Part shown: in pieces, positions 12,744 to 25,900 of the stretch
How the letters are laid out: every line of letters starts with the position of its first letter
How positions within the stretch are numbered: the stretch's first letter is position 1
Source: Rotaria macrura
Taxonomy: Eukaryota; Rotifera; Eurotatoria; Philodinida; Philodinidae
Assembly (NCBI GenBank): GCA_900239685.1
Contig: OENT01000536.1
Coordinates: 37,530 to 101,529 of the forward strand
Direction: 5' to 3'
DNA: 64,000 bases
Translations under genes and position numbers: made by a program
Notes under the pieces: generated by a model
Told to the model about the DNA's origin: nothing
The model's database searches: none
The model's input: only the letters and a program-made list of their open reading frames with translations

Positions 12744-12981
12744 TGATTAAATTGTGACAAGGTCAACTCAACTCGATGATTTACAAATATAAGAGAACAG
12801 AGGATGAGGGTAGATAGTGGCGGTCGACGTCCTAAACCTCATCAACACCCACGGTCTGCCATACATCTGTTGTGTTCTTTTTACAATAAACATTCTATAC
12901 TACTGTGTGTTATAGTTGGGACATTGATCTCATTACTCTATAAAATCATCAATTTGAGTTGACCTTATCACAATTAAATCA
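12744..12981. mobile_element. Small foldback (MITE-like) element, about 238 bp
   Basis: The left arm 12744-12782 and the right arm 12943-12981 are inverted copies of about 38 bp with roughly five differences; the shared core is AAGGTCAACTCAA. The 160-bp interior is GC-richer than its surroundings and has no ORF. Long arms with a short non-coding centre fit a MITE or a transcribed hairpin. No clear target-site duplication was seen. Confidence 0.55.
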
Positions 12982-14997
12982 GTGTATACGATTATTTCTG
13001 TCCATTTGAGACATAACTCATCTTTTGGACACTATTTCTTTCACTTGATGCTTAAAAAACACTTGTTCCTACTTTATTTGGCGTGTTTGGTACAGTTGAC
13101 AATCGATTATTTCACCATAATTAAGACGGCCCTCCCTAATTTTTCGATCATGCCATCTTGTTGAAATTTTCGGAAAATTTCTCTGCCGTACTAAATGTGA
13201 GCAATCTCAAACTGTTTAAAAAAAATATAAAGCACAGATCCGACGCTGAAACCTAACAGTGTTCAACTTTTTTTTTCTTTTCTAATTTTTTTTTCAAAAT
13301 GTTATCGTTTAAAAATTGAGCTTCATGAAGTATTAGAACATGAAATCCTAAATTCGGCTATTTCTCTTTTATCCATGATTAGAACGAATTGAATGGATTC
13401 ATGCAAAGCAGTATGGTGAAATGTTTTGTTTATTTGAGATCGTTATATTGTGTTCATTGTTATATAAATTAGAACTGTTTTTGTAATGCGAACAAGTGTT
13501 ACGTTTCAGGAAGAAAATGATGTAACATCCTCACGACTCATCATCAAATGATGAAAGTATAGTAGGATCGATAGCAGACACATTTTTTTCTATCTAACAC
13601 GCCCTAAATCGAACCATTTTTCAGGATTGGAGTGAAGTCTTTAAACAAGCTTTGCTACTATTGTGATTCTTTTCTCAAATCAATATAACAAATCTAAAGT
13701 TTTACAATAGGTTTTAGATGAGCTGGATGGAAGTTTTTCGATTCTAGAGATTTATTTTAAATCAGTCTCTATGTATAGGAGCAATGTCATGGTAAAGTTC
13801 TTATTTTAATCTTCAGTTGATGTTTGTAGAAATTATCATTTCTTGATATTTTTTGTTTGTTTCGCTTCAGTTGATACGGAAGTTCTCCGCTTTTACATTA
13901 TTCTGATAATATGTACCCACGTACTGATATATGCAATCAACGCGTACTGGAATTTCTATGCAGAACAGTAAAAACAGCGATTATTCATTTTCATGTACTT
14001 TATTCAGCCTAGTGACGTTGAACTTTATTGATATAGATGACAAATCGTTTTTATGAATCAAGATCATGGTCCTTCCTAGATTATATAAGAATATAGTAGA
14101 TAGACGATGCAAAAATTGTAAATGACTTATATCTGATTAGTATACGATGTACACACAGTGCCTTACTAATGTGTTTAGAAAAAAAATGACTCTGTAATTC
14201 ACTACAATAACTAATTAAATGTTGTTTTCATATTTATAATTGACAAATATGAGTGTCATAGGTTTTTTTTCGAGCGGAACATCTCAAATAATCGATTTCA
14301 TGCAGTCAACGTTTGTATTGCTCTAGAAAGTACTGTTACTTTTGTTGAATTACTCATATTGAACTTTAATTGATACACAGTCTGGTTACCATTGTTTCTG
14401 TCATGCACAGATCTGCACTTTTTATCTAATGATGTGAACCTTGTTTTCCCAATATAATGATGGATTTTGGATTTCTCAACAAAAAGACTTGAAATCGACT
14501 TCGTATGTAGGCGATCGCTTTTTACAAAGGCAAACTCAGTATACATTTTATGATCGTGTTCAGTTTTTTTCTGTTATATTTTTCTTCACTGCGCGATCAG
14601 AAAAAAAACTTGGTTTCTCATATTATTGAAAAATCCGTTTCTTAAAATTGAGAATCCAGTCGGATAGAGAAACAGAGACAGAGAAAAAGAATCGAAGGTT
14701 GTTTCTTTGTTCGAGATAGTTTTCCATTAATTGAAGAAAGTAAGTCAAGTGTCTGTATCATTAAACGTCATTGCATAAGATAAAAATACAAAATTGAAAG
14801 AGTATAAAAATAACTTCGTAACTTGTAAAATCTATAGAAATTATATGGATTTATTTTACTTTTCTCAACGAATACTGAAATCAAGATGAAACATACACCA
14901 GATATATTGACAAGCTTCAATTATTTACGTTCATAAAAGTAAGTAGCTGAAAAGTTAAATTTTTGTCCAAATATCAGAATAGAGGCGGTGCCTGAAG

Positions 14998-15033
14998 GGT
15001 GGGTGTGAGTGTGCGTATGGGTGTGGGTGTGTG
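14998..15033 (+). repeat. GGGTGTG-rich tract, telomere-repeat-like
   Basis: A G-rich, T-rich tract made of degenerate TGTGGG/GGGTGTG units in an otherwise AT-rich region. TGTGGG has been reported as the telomeric repeat of a bdelloid rotifer; here it is short and imperfect, so an interstitial scar or a plain GT microsatellite are both possible. Confidence 0.35.
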
Positions 15034-18000
15034 ACTTCTCTTCGTCAACCACATCTAAGCCCCATAATTGGCTTCTTTACAACTGGTTTAAGAAAGGTTT
15101 TCCATGAAGCACATTAATCACATAAACTACTAAACAACTCCACTAATTCAAGTGGTATCCAAGAATAACAGCGTTTTACCTAAATTTGGAAAACAGGTTT
15201 AAAAGCACTAAACAAACTGATGATAGCTTACTTCATACCAGGTTTTATCTCTCCCCAGATGCCCAACAGATAAATGACATTCATTGAGATTTTCCAATAG
15301 ATATTCATATTTTACAATTGGTAATTTTCCTTTTGTTGAATACAGCATGCGTTGATCATTAGTTTTAACACAAGTTAAACGTTATTTTTGCCCCAAAATT
15401 AAATTGAGGATCGTATTTAGTTTTAGTTGAGAGTACTTGTAAAATTTTTCATATGTTTCAACTCTTATCAAGTACTTCACTTGTCGTTTAGCATCCAACT
15501 CATTTAAATAAGCATCTAGCTTTGAGTAGAAAGTCACCTTCATTATTAAATAAAATGATGGTTAATAAATAATTATTTCTCAACTTCTGATCAAAAAGTT
15601 TCAATGAGTTAAAAAACATTCCTTTTCGATTCGTGCATAACAACTTTATGATTATACATTTTAAAGTCAACTGCGACATATATATATATATATATACCTC
15701 AATGCATCTACTAATGAACACTGTTTAACAATCTCGTTTATTAATGGAGTCTTTCTGACATCAGCATGCTGTGACCTCGAGCTATTATTTTTTCTTACAA
15801 ACTATGAGTTAGTTGATGTTTTCTATTGTATCATTCCAGTATTTTACGTGTGAAAAAAAGAATAATATCACGACAAGCTTTTACTTTGGATGAAAAAGAA
15901 TGGTTCGTTTAGAATAATGAAACAGAATATTGAAATGATTATGTAACCAGTCAGAGTCAAAATGTTAAACGGAAATTGGAATAAAGCATTTCGCGAAAAA
16001 TTAATAAAAAAAGAAGAAAGAGGTAAAGACACATATAATGATTTTTCGGATCGAATTCTGTGTTTTGATTGAAAACTTTTTCACTCAACATCATTGAGAC
16101 AAACAGATAAATTACCTAATAATTATTTAGAAACTTGAATCTTGAAAGCTTTTCGTTATCTTACAGTAAATTATTAATTCACCCCGTGTATTGAACATCT
16201 TCGTCTAGTGAATGGTTCCAATGGTATTCATAATACGCAGGTTTTGTCGTGTACATACATATATATGAAGTCAAATATCAAGATACTTGAAAACTTGAGT
16301 ACATAAGAGTAGTTATAAATATATATATACATATATTGTCAAGGAGTCGAATCTTGTTAGTGAAGTAGTTTAAATTGACATAAAAATCTTATTGCGCTTA
16401 CTCGGGTCTTACGAACGCAATTCTTTTCATCTACATAATTCTGTAAGATTTTCCCATCTATGTCTAGTTATATTTCCAGTTGTACAAATATCACAACCAT
16501 ATACGAGGCTAGATTTTTATTTAGTTCATGAATTTCTTTCGTTAGATTATGAAACATTTTGTTGTGTTTCTTTTATTATTTCCCTATAAGTAAAAGTCAA
16601 AAATTAAAAGTCAACAGAAGGATTTCTCATAGACTTTACATAAGAAAATTGAGAATAAAAAAAGACTTACGGGTATGGATTTGTTTTTCTTATTTTTTTT
16701 TCCGATCTTATGTCTGCATTTCCGAAGCATTTTAGAGAATCTCGTTCTAACGACTCTTCCATAGAAACGGAACGGAAAACAAGAACATTTCCGTTGAACG
16801 GCCGAATTTCGGATACACAAAATGATTTGGAAAAACATTTTAAAAACATTGATTTCTTAAAATGACAATATTTTCCATGTTTTTTCGAATGTTATCGTAG
16901 AATATTGATGTAAATATTCTTTGATGATTGGTAATTGAAATTCCATGATTATGCTGAATGATAATTATTTAGAAAATGTTTGTCTAATGAGAATTAAATA
17001 ATACAAAATATTGCCTAACAACTATATGTAACGTATGCCTGTTTGTTAATCTTCTTACAGATGTATTTACCAACGTAGAATTATTTAATTGATTATAGAA
17101 ACAGCGGTAAGTGCTCAGGAAATTATTACAAGAAATTTTATATTTTGATTTTGATATAGTATGGATTTTGAAACGAAGGATCAGTCTTCACATTGATTAT
17201 GCAAATGTCTTTCTATGCAAGTTCGAAATATCATTTATGAGTCTATGAACCTTTTTTTTTCTAAGCAAGGATAGAAAGTTGATTGCATATTTTCATATAG
17301 TTAATAATTACAATGAATGACTGTCCACTATTCATTGAATGAAGTATATCTCTCGTTGAACGGTTATTCAATTAAAGTTCATCGCTATTATAATCTATAG
17401 AAAAGTTCATGAATAGCAGGACGTATGACTAGCCATGTATAATAGTAATGTCTTTGATTTGATATATAATTCTGCCTTATTTTTTTTTAATTGGTTACAC
17501 GAACCAGGAGTTCTATTCAACATCTTTCTTTGGAAAGACTGTCCTAGAAATCTCTAGTAGTTATATGCAAAATACTACTGGATAAAATAGATTCTCGAAG
17601 AATTGTTGAGGGATTTGCTCTGTCTAGAGGCGTCTTATAATCAATAATAAAAACAATATTATTATGGCGTTTATTGAATATTAGTATTCAATCACTATTA
17701 CATCACCGTAGGGAATGGATATAATGATATTAGATCAATTGTGGCTTTTGCGATCAAGATATGTAAAGTAATAGAACTAATTTTTTGTAGTTAAGTAAAA
17801 TACTATTGATCTTAATCAACAAAGTCAAATAAACGATGAGATAAAATATCGTCCGAAAGTCATGAAACATAAGATTATCGTACATTAGTTAACAGATGCC
17901 TCATAAGGGATTGCGAGAAGCCGTAGGAGATTATGCTGTTTCTTTTAAGAAAAAAACTAAATTAAGATTCTTAAGAAAATCTTTGTATCAAAACATAAGT

Positions 18001-18591
18001 GACATGAATAAAAAAAAACTTCTGAATATTAAAATGCAGTTCATTGTAGTCTTTCTCAATGGTCCTTGACTTTCTTTATAAATGATTGCATGACTAAATT
18101 AATTAACTTTATACAAGAATTCATTGTTGCTCATAGTAATGCTGAAGAAAATAGATTAAATCAATTGAATTATCTTTTCTTTTTTATCAGCTCATTCAAT
18201 TGGAAGTGCGCAAACATGTATATATATATATATATACATGACAGATTGTCATAATCGTGATGCTATATTGTGTCCAAAAAGAATTTCTCACGACATTAAC
18301 ATTGATAGGCACATATATATATATATATTTACAGTATAAGTAATTTTCTTGGATGAAATCTCGATCACTGACTAGATTTAACAGTAGTTCGTCATGCTAA
18401 TTCTTATTTATCAGCTATAGCAAATAATTGAATTCAAATATTTACGACTCTTCTGTTTAGTCAACAATTCCTTTTAATTATCACTTAGAGAATCTATATG
18501 TTTAGCGTCATGAATATTGTTAAACAGTGATTTATGTTTGCCGTTTGTTTTTATTCCACATAGAAATATACGTGTGAGAATGCGAGTTCAC

Positions 18592-18622
18592 TTTCTAACC
18601 ACTTTATTAAAGTGGTTAGAAA
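18592..18622. repeat. Perfect 14-bp hairpin with 3-nt loop
   Basis: TTTCTAACCACTTT (18592-18605) is the exact reverse complement of AAAGTGGTTAGAAA (18609-18622), separated by ATT. It is not in or near a recognised gene. Confidence 0.6.
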
Positions 18623-21080
18623 AGATTCAAATTTTCTTTTTTCTTTCAATCTAAGACGATTATTATGGAAAAATTATTTCAAATGTTTATTAAATTTTCT
18701 TTAGTTTATACATACAATGAGTTATGGAAATTTGAAAAATAAAAAGTGAGTAACCAATAAAAACTTGTTGCGTGATTTTTTTTCTAATATTAATTAATTC
18801 TAATCAAACAAATAATAACAGCTTCTTTTCATCGATAAAGATTTTCTTTTTCTATTTTGTTTATTATAGTAGAACTCGTATGAATAATCATCAACAAGTG
18901 ATATCTTGATATCGCTGATCATCGTTAAACAAAGAAGATAATTATTATTATGTATATATTTAATGAATAGTAATTTCCTAGCTCTTTTATATTTCTGTAA
19001 TTCTATCCTAATATGAAATAGAGTATCGTCTAAGATTTCTATAAACTAAATAAGAAATATGACACACTCCTTATACTATCAGTCATTATTATTTATCACT
19101 CTTCTTTTCATAGAAGATACATGAAAGAAAACAAGATTTTATTTCATGTACTGAAAAACATTATCAAGCACATAGTAACATATTAGGTAAACATTATTTC
19201 ATAATTGATTTCCAAAATAAATAAAAAATAACAATCGACTAGAATTCTTCAATCACGAGTTGGCCATTCTTGTTCGATAGCATACGATTATCATCACGAG
19301 TAGGATATCACTTGTGACCTTTATTGTCTATTTACTTTAGAACAAAAATAGATATCCGATGACATGAATATAATATATATATACACAAATATATATATAT
19401 ATATTCATTGTTGTTTTTTCAAGTATATCATTCATAACTTACGGGTTGTATTCAATTGTTAATATGATTTTAATTCAGAAATGCAGACATGAAGACTCAT
19501 GGAGAAAGAACAATCGAAGATGTTCCAATATACTTTCATATGTTGCACATATGGTCAAATGATTAATGGTTAATAATTAATTACATTTGGTTTTCTAGAT
19601 GTTTTTGTGCATGAATATATGTCATGTAAAAATCTGTTATTGTTGTTTGGCAAAAAAAGAGCCAAAAATGGACATGAAGGTCACAAGTGATATCTTTCTG
19701 TTGTTGATAACTGTACATAATTATAAAAAAATATGTTCGAAAATTTCAGAAACAAATGTCAAAATTAGATTAAATTGGTTTTCTTTTGTTATTGGTTTTT
19801 CTATTAAATGATTTCTTTTTCAACCATTGTATTCAGTGAACAGAATAATATGAATTATAATATGATTCAGTTCGAGCCAGTTGAAGTCATACATCAGCGT
19901 AAGACAACTGTTGCTACTAATCGAGGTTTCCTATCTATACATATCCGTTTTTTTTGATGTAATACCAGCGACGACATTGAACCAATACTATATTCCAGCT
20001 GTCGCATATAATGAGGCGGCTCTCTTGAATATTTTAATAATTCCTGAACACTAGAGACAAACGTTAATAAGGTACTCAAAATGTTTATTGACGATGGGGA
20101 AAAACTGATAAAAATTCTTCTATAGTGAATGTTAATAAAGAAAAAAAGACGAACAGAAAATAGTTGATTGACAATCTAGTTCTTTTTTTCAAATTTACAT
20201 TCTAATTATTTATAATAAGTCAATGTATGAAATAGCTAAATACATTTTCTTTTTAATAGCAACAAAATTATCGTTGTTATGTTTCTCAAGAGAGACACAC
20301 AAGAAAAAAAAATAACAAACATTAAATAGATGATATGCTGAATAAACATGGTCAATATTAAATGTAATGAAATACGTACTTCTCAATTTATTATTAGTAT
20401 TATTTTGGTCTTGCGAAATCATAGATTAATATTGATTTCTCAATGATTTTACTTTCGAAACGCATTATCACTATCACTATATAATGCCTCCGTATTTTCC
20501 TTCTTTTATTACACCATTTATTTAGGATAAGTTTTTGCTTGTATATATAAACATAAATAAATAAATATACACACGCACACATACATACACATATATATAT
20601 GCATGTGTTTGTTGATTATCAAATGTCGCTTCCCATCTTAGCGAATTAGTAGAGCATTGCGATCGATCGATTGCAAAAGTACATGAGAAGTTCTTACTAA
20701 TGTTGTTGCTTATTGCTTTTCGGTCTTAGATATTAGACGAGTCCACAAATAAGAAGACAAGAAGCAAGACAGAGATAAAGAAGAATAAGAAACACAAATG
20801 ACAATAATATTTCTAGAAAACATACTTATAATGTTCGTTTGCGTGCAAAGAGCGTAAAAGGATTATAATGGGCAGATTTGATTTTCTATCTTTACATAAA
20901 TACTAAACAATTAATGGAGCGCGAAGACAAATTTAATGAGAAGAATTAATAAGAGGATGTCTTTGTAATAAATAATTAATGAATAATCAATATTTATTAT
21001 CATAAGTATTCAAAATTAAATATTTTCTTCAACAAAAATCTCTTTGTTTATATCTCCAACGCTATTTAATTTCGTTAACT

Positions 21081-21083
21081 TTT

Positions 21084-21116
<33 letters not shown>
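21081..21116. repeat. (ATT)n microsatellite
   Basis: Trinucleotide ATT tract with two ATC interruptions, in intergenic DNA. Confidence 0.8.
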
Positions 21117-21314
21117 TTTCTTATCAACGACAAACCTCTGTTTAGAACAAATAGCTAGTTACCAATGACTGACAATTATTTGGTTACGAATGCGTTAATT
21201 GATCTGTATCTTGTCGTTATTCTCGTCTTCATCATGTCGAGTCAAATCGCAATCTATCCATCTATTGTTGAAAGAAGCGCATGTCCTTGACATCCTTCAT
21301 CGCTTTTAGACGCG

Positions 21315-21320
<6 letters not shown>

Positions 21321-21345
<25 letters not shown>
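21321..21345. repeat. (TA)n microsatellite
   Basis: An alternating TA run. Similar shorter tracts occur at about 15678-15697, 18217-18237, 19372-19403 and 52780-52791. Confidence 0.8.
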
Positions 21346-22187
21346 CGATAGAGCGGTAAATATGTAGAAGAAGATTGCCCTGTTGTTCGTATAATGACGA
21401 CCTCCATCTATTGTCACCCTAAGAAGAAGAGTAGAAGAGAGGACTTCATGTTATTTCGAAAATTATCATCAACAATACTGGCCAAAGATATACGGCTTGC
21501 CAGTACAGCAAACAAATATTGATTGAAAGCGACAATTTTTCTTTTGTGCTTCGCGTTCTCTTTTCTTCTCTTCTCTTTCTCTCTTTCCCATCCTAGAAAA
21601 CGAACAAAGTCTCTTCGTTTCTTCTCTTTGATATAACATTCTCTCCCCTATCATCATTGTCGATATCTATGTATAAGATCGTTTCCTTTACTACTATTAC
21701 TATGTATTTCGGTCATCACTGATGTTAGGATAACTTCTATAGATCCTGCTGGGTACGTATTATAGTAATAAGCATGTAAACTTGGAATATACTAGAGGAC
21801 AGGAATATTAAAAAAATATTAAAAAAATAGCCTTCCCTCGCTACTGATTGATATTATTTTTACATTTAGAAAAAAAATTGCCACAATAAAATGCCTAGAA
21901 CTAGAGTCTGATATGAAAGATGAATGAAAACTATACGAATTAGTATCGTCAGTCATGTCTTTTCTTTTCAGAAGTGTTGACGATGTTATTTTCGATTATC
22001 GTAGCCGTCATACAATGGGCATTATAAGACCTAAGATGATGGATAACCAGAGTTATTTTTTCTTCCTATTGTTACTATAAGAAGAACATATTTGCTTTTG
22101 TTTTTTATTTTTCAGTATAATATTTCTTGGCCATAGTAAGAAACACGACAATGGTTTTCTTTTTTGTCAACTATTATAAATACACAT

Positions 22188-22194
<7 letters not shown>

Positions 22195-22233
<39 letters not shown>
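22195..22233. repeat. Compound (TA)n(TG)n microsatellite
   Basis: A TA run followed directly by a TG run, about 700 bp before the exchanger ATG. Tracts of this kind can form Z-DNA or cruciforms and mutate quickly. Confidence 0.8.
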
Positions 22234-22876
22234 TCATTCTCTTCTCCCTTTAAATTACATTCGATAGGAGTAGTTATTCTTCTCTTCACTTTATGTATTA
22301 ATATATAAATATAGTTTTTTTTTGTTTTGCTCGAGTGTCTATTGGAGCGCATGCACTCACTTCTATGATACTATGTGTTCAAATCGACGGGTGTAAAAAG
22401 AGAGAAATAGTTAGTATCGAAATAATCCCTAGATGAACACGAATGGGAGGAAGATAGGAAAATAGTGTTTGAAGCAAAAAAACTCGTGTGAGTCAAGAAA
22501 TAACAAGAGGTAACTATTAGGCGTGTTTTTATTAACATGTGATATATGTCTTCGATTGAACTAATTGAGCGATAGTAAAATCATGATGTCTGTGGTATTT
22601 GTTCATTGAATTCTGAATCTGTCGCTGTTGTTTCTATGGTTGTTGTCAACGTGTAAAACTTTCCTTTTCTTTTTTTTTCTCATCTCTTTTTAAGGAGTTT
22701 TCTTTTTCTTCTTTTAACTATACTACCGATGTTGCAGTGTCGTTGTTCCGGATGAAAATAAATTTCCTTTTTTCTCTGATATTGTAGAAGTGAAAAAGAA
22801 AAGTTGAAGAAAAACTTGATTTTGGATCGTGTTTATCAACTCTTTCACCATTATTATCATCATCACCATCATCATT

Positions 22877-22933
22877 ATGGCTATTTCTTTAGGATGTAAG
22901 CCTGTTTGTCATCGTATTCTGGTTCATTCGTGA
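22877..22933 (+). promoter_or_regulatory. Upstream ORF (18 codons) overlapping the exchanger start
   Basis: An ATG at 22877 opens an 18-codon frame whose TGA (22931-22933) shares its last base with the exchanger ATG (22933-22935), giving TGATG. This arrangement can permit termination-reinitiation and lower main-frame translation. A caveat is the GTAAG at 22895, which could be a splice donor that removes part of this leader. Confidence 0.45.
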
Positions 22934-25900
22934 TGCATTCTTGTCATTATTTAGCATCACTTATTATTTTATTTCTATCGAACAGTATTGCGTCACTTGT
23001 CATTCAAGATGCAATCGAACTTAATCAAACGAAATCTATCGCATACTATAATAATTCATTGCCAACATGCCTAAAAATTCAATCGAATTGTAGTTCACAA
23101 GATGGTTTAGTTATTCCTATTTGGCGTCCTCAACATGGAATATCTATTGGTGATCGAATAGCTCGTGCTATCGTATACCTTTTAGGACTTATTTATTTAT
23201 TTATTGGTGTTGCCATTATATCAGATCGTTTTATGGCTTCAATCGAAGTAATAACATCACAAAAACGTGAAATTCGAAAAAAGAATCCCGATGGTACAGT
23301 ATCTATAACAACTGTGGCAATATGGAATGAAACTGTATCGAATTTAACATTAATGGCATTAGGCTCGTCCGCACCGGAAATTCTTCTATCAATTATTGAA
23401 GTTGTTGGAAAAAATTTCAAAAGTGGTGATCTCGGTCCAGGCACAATTGTTGGTTCAGCAGCATTTAATTTATTTGTTATTATTGCTATTTGTATTATGG
23501 CCATACCATCCGGTGAAGTACGTCGTATACGTCATCAACGTGTCTTTTTCGTCACTACAGCTTGGTCCATATTCGCTTACATATGGTTATGGGCTATTGT
23601 TGCAAGAATTTCACCCGGTTATATTGAAGTATGGGAAGGAACTTTAACATTTCTATTTTTTCCTTTGACTGTTCTTTCGGCATATATTGTCGATACTAAA
23701 GTTGGCGAATTTATACGTGTACGTATAACAGCTCGAAAACAACTTTCACAATTAGATAATCATACATCAACAGCATTACAAGTAGCTGGAGATGATTCAG
23801 AACAAAAAACTATGCTAGATGGATCAACTAAGGACTCATCGGGACAAATTGCAAATGACACACAAAGGAAAAAAACTGTAAGCAGCGTTACGGGTGGTCT
23901 AATGGATCAATTAGGCAGTTCAGCAGGTGGCTTAGATGAGACTGTACTATCCGATCAGATAGAATCTCAACAACGTCATGAATTCATCGATATATGGCGC
24001 CAATTACGTAAACAATATCCTAATCATGATATGCATACATTAAATGAGATGGCTGCTGTTGAAATGATGAATCGTGTACCGAAATCTCGAGGTATAAATT
24101 AATTGCCAATAAATTAGAATCTTTATTATTTCTTTTTTTCTTCAACTGTTTCCGTGTCGTTTAGCTTATTATCGTATTCAAGCAACAAAACGTTTAGGTG
24201 GTGGCGGTGGAAATGTTAAAAAGAAACTGTTAGAAAAGTTAAATGAACCGGATAAAATTGATCCTTCAGAAAAGCAACTATCACTTAATGATCTATCGTT
24301 ACAAACAAGCAAAGTACGTTTTGAACCAAATCATTATACGGTATTAGAAAATGCTGGCTATGTTACATTGCATGTCGTACGTACAGATGGGAATATACGA
24401 AATACAGTTTATGTTGATTATGCAACTGAAGATGGTTCTGCAACTCATGGAGCTGATTATGAATCAGCTGAAGGTACTTTAATTTTCTATCCAATGGAAA
24501 CACATAAACAAATTCAAGTGAAAATAATCGATGATGAAATTTTTGAAGAAGGTTAATTGATCTACTTGTTACTTTTTTTTTCTTAGAAAAGAAAAAACTG
24601 TTCTTTATTTAGATGAACATTTCTCTGTTCGGTTAAGTAATCTTAAAGTAAAAGACAATCAAGGACGTTTAACACCAGGTGCATTTGATAAAACTGTTCA
24701 ATTAGTCGAACCAACATCGGCCGTTGTTATGATTATCGATGATGATCATTCTGGATTATTCGTTTTTGATATTGATGAAAAAAATGTTGTTGAATCTGAT
24801 GGTACTATTGGAATAACGGTTCTACGTACATCGGGTGCTCGTGGTCGAGTACGAGTACCATTCACCGCTCAAGATGAAACAGCTATATTTGAAAGAGATT
24901 ATATGACGAAGACGGGTGAAGTCATATTTGAAAATAATGAAAACGAGTACGTAGTAGAGAACACAAGAGAAAGAAAAATCAAGAACTCATTATATTTTTA
25001 AGAGTACACCCTAGTAAATATAGTGTCAATATTAAACGGTGGTAACCGTGATCGGCTGTCGATCGAGTAATTGCAACGCTGTGGGGGCGATTATTTTAAC
25101 ACTTGCTTTGACGGTGTCAATCAAAAAAAAACAAATCATCTACTAGACTTCACTATAGCTACTATTCGTATTGACATACTTGTCAATTTATATTGAATGA
25201 ATTGCTTTGCATTTGATGTCGACAAGAGTTCTAATACATCGAGTTGATCTTTTTTATAGAGGAAACAAATGTGTATGTCAATCGGAAAAAACAAATGTAT
25301 GTTGATTGAAATGATGAACAAAAAGGAAAGTTAATGCCCTTGACGTTGTCTTTGTTCATCTGTTCCTGAAAATGTTTACTAGCTAAGAATGATTGACAAA
25401 TAACATATGATAAACTGAAACAATTAGCATGAACATATATTTGTTGAGATGGTGTGTGTTTTTCCGTATATACTACATTTCAATATGATTGGCTAGTACT
25501 TTAATAATAATATAATTCAGATAAATGGGCGTTAAGGAAGCAAGCTGTGAATATAAGTAACTTATTATAAATTGACAGATTTCATCTTTCATTATTATTC
25601 TTCATTAATCCACGAGACGTATGACTCTTTGATGGCAAGTTTAGGACTGATGGTTGTCAGCTAATGTCTTGAAATGTCCTATTAATTAAGTTATTCCTAT
25701 CATCATCGTCATTCGACCTAGGATAATATTGTTGAAGGCTTTTCCTATAAGTTGTGTTTTATTTTTGACAAAGAAAAAACCTTGAAAAATGTTCACTATG
25801 ATTATGAGGATTATCATTATGAATGTACTCGTCATTTTCTAGAAAGACAATAGCCATCGATATTGTTGATCGTGATCAATACCAACGAAATGAAAGCTTT

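Larger units (their letters stand above)
10308..22876. other. Long stretch with no supported gene (about 12.6 kb)
   Basis: Very AT-rich, with stops in all frames at short intervals. I found no ATG-started or splice-bounded frame with recognisable protein content. It holds several (TA)n tracts, the foldback at 12744-12981, a GT/GGG-rich block at 14998-15033, a strong hairpin at 18592-18622 and an (ATT)n tract. Part of it may be 5' UTR introns or regulatory DNA of the Na+/Ca2+ exchanger that follows. Confidence 0.45.

Noticed and set aside
23193-23504. 103-codon minus-strand frame inside NCX exon 1
   Set aside because: Shadow of the conserved alpha-1 coding sequence.
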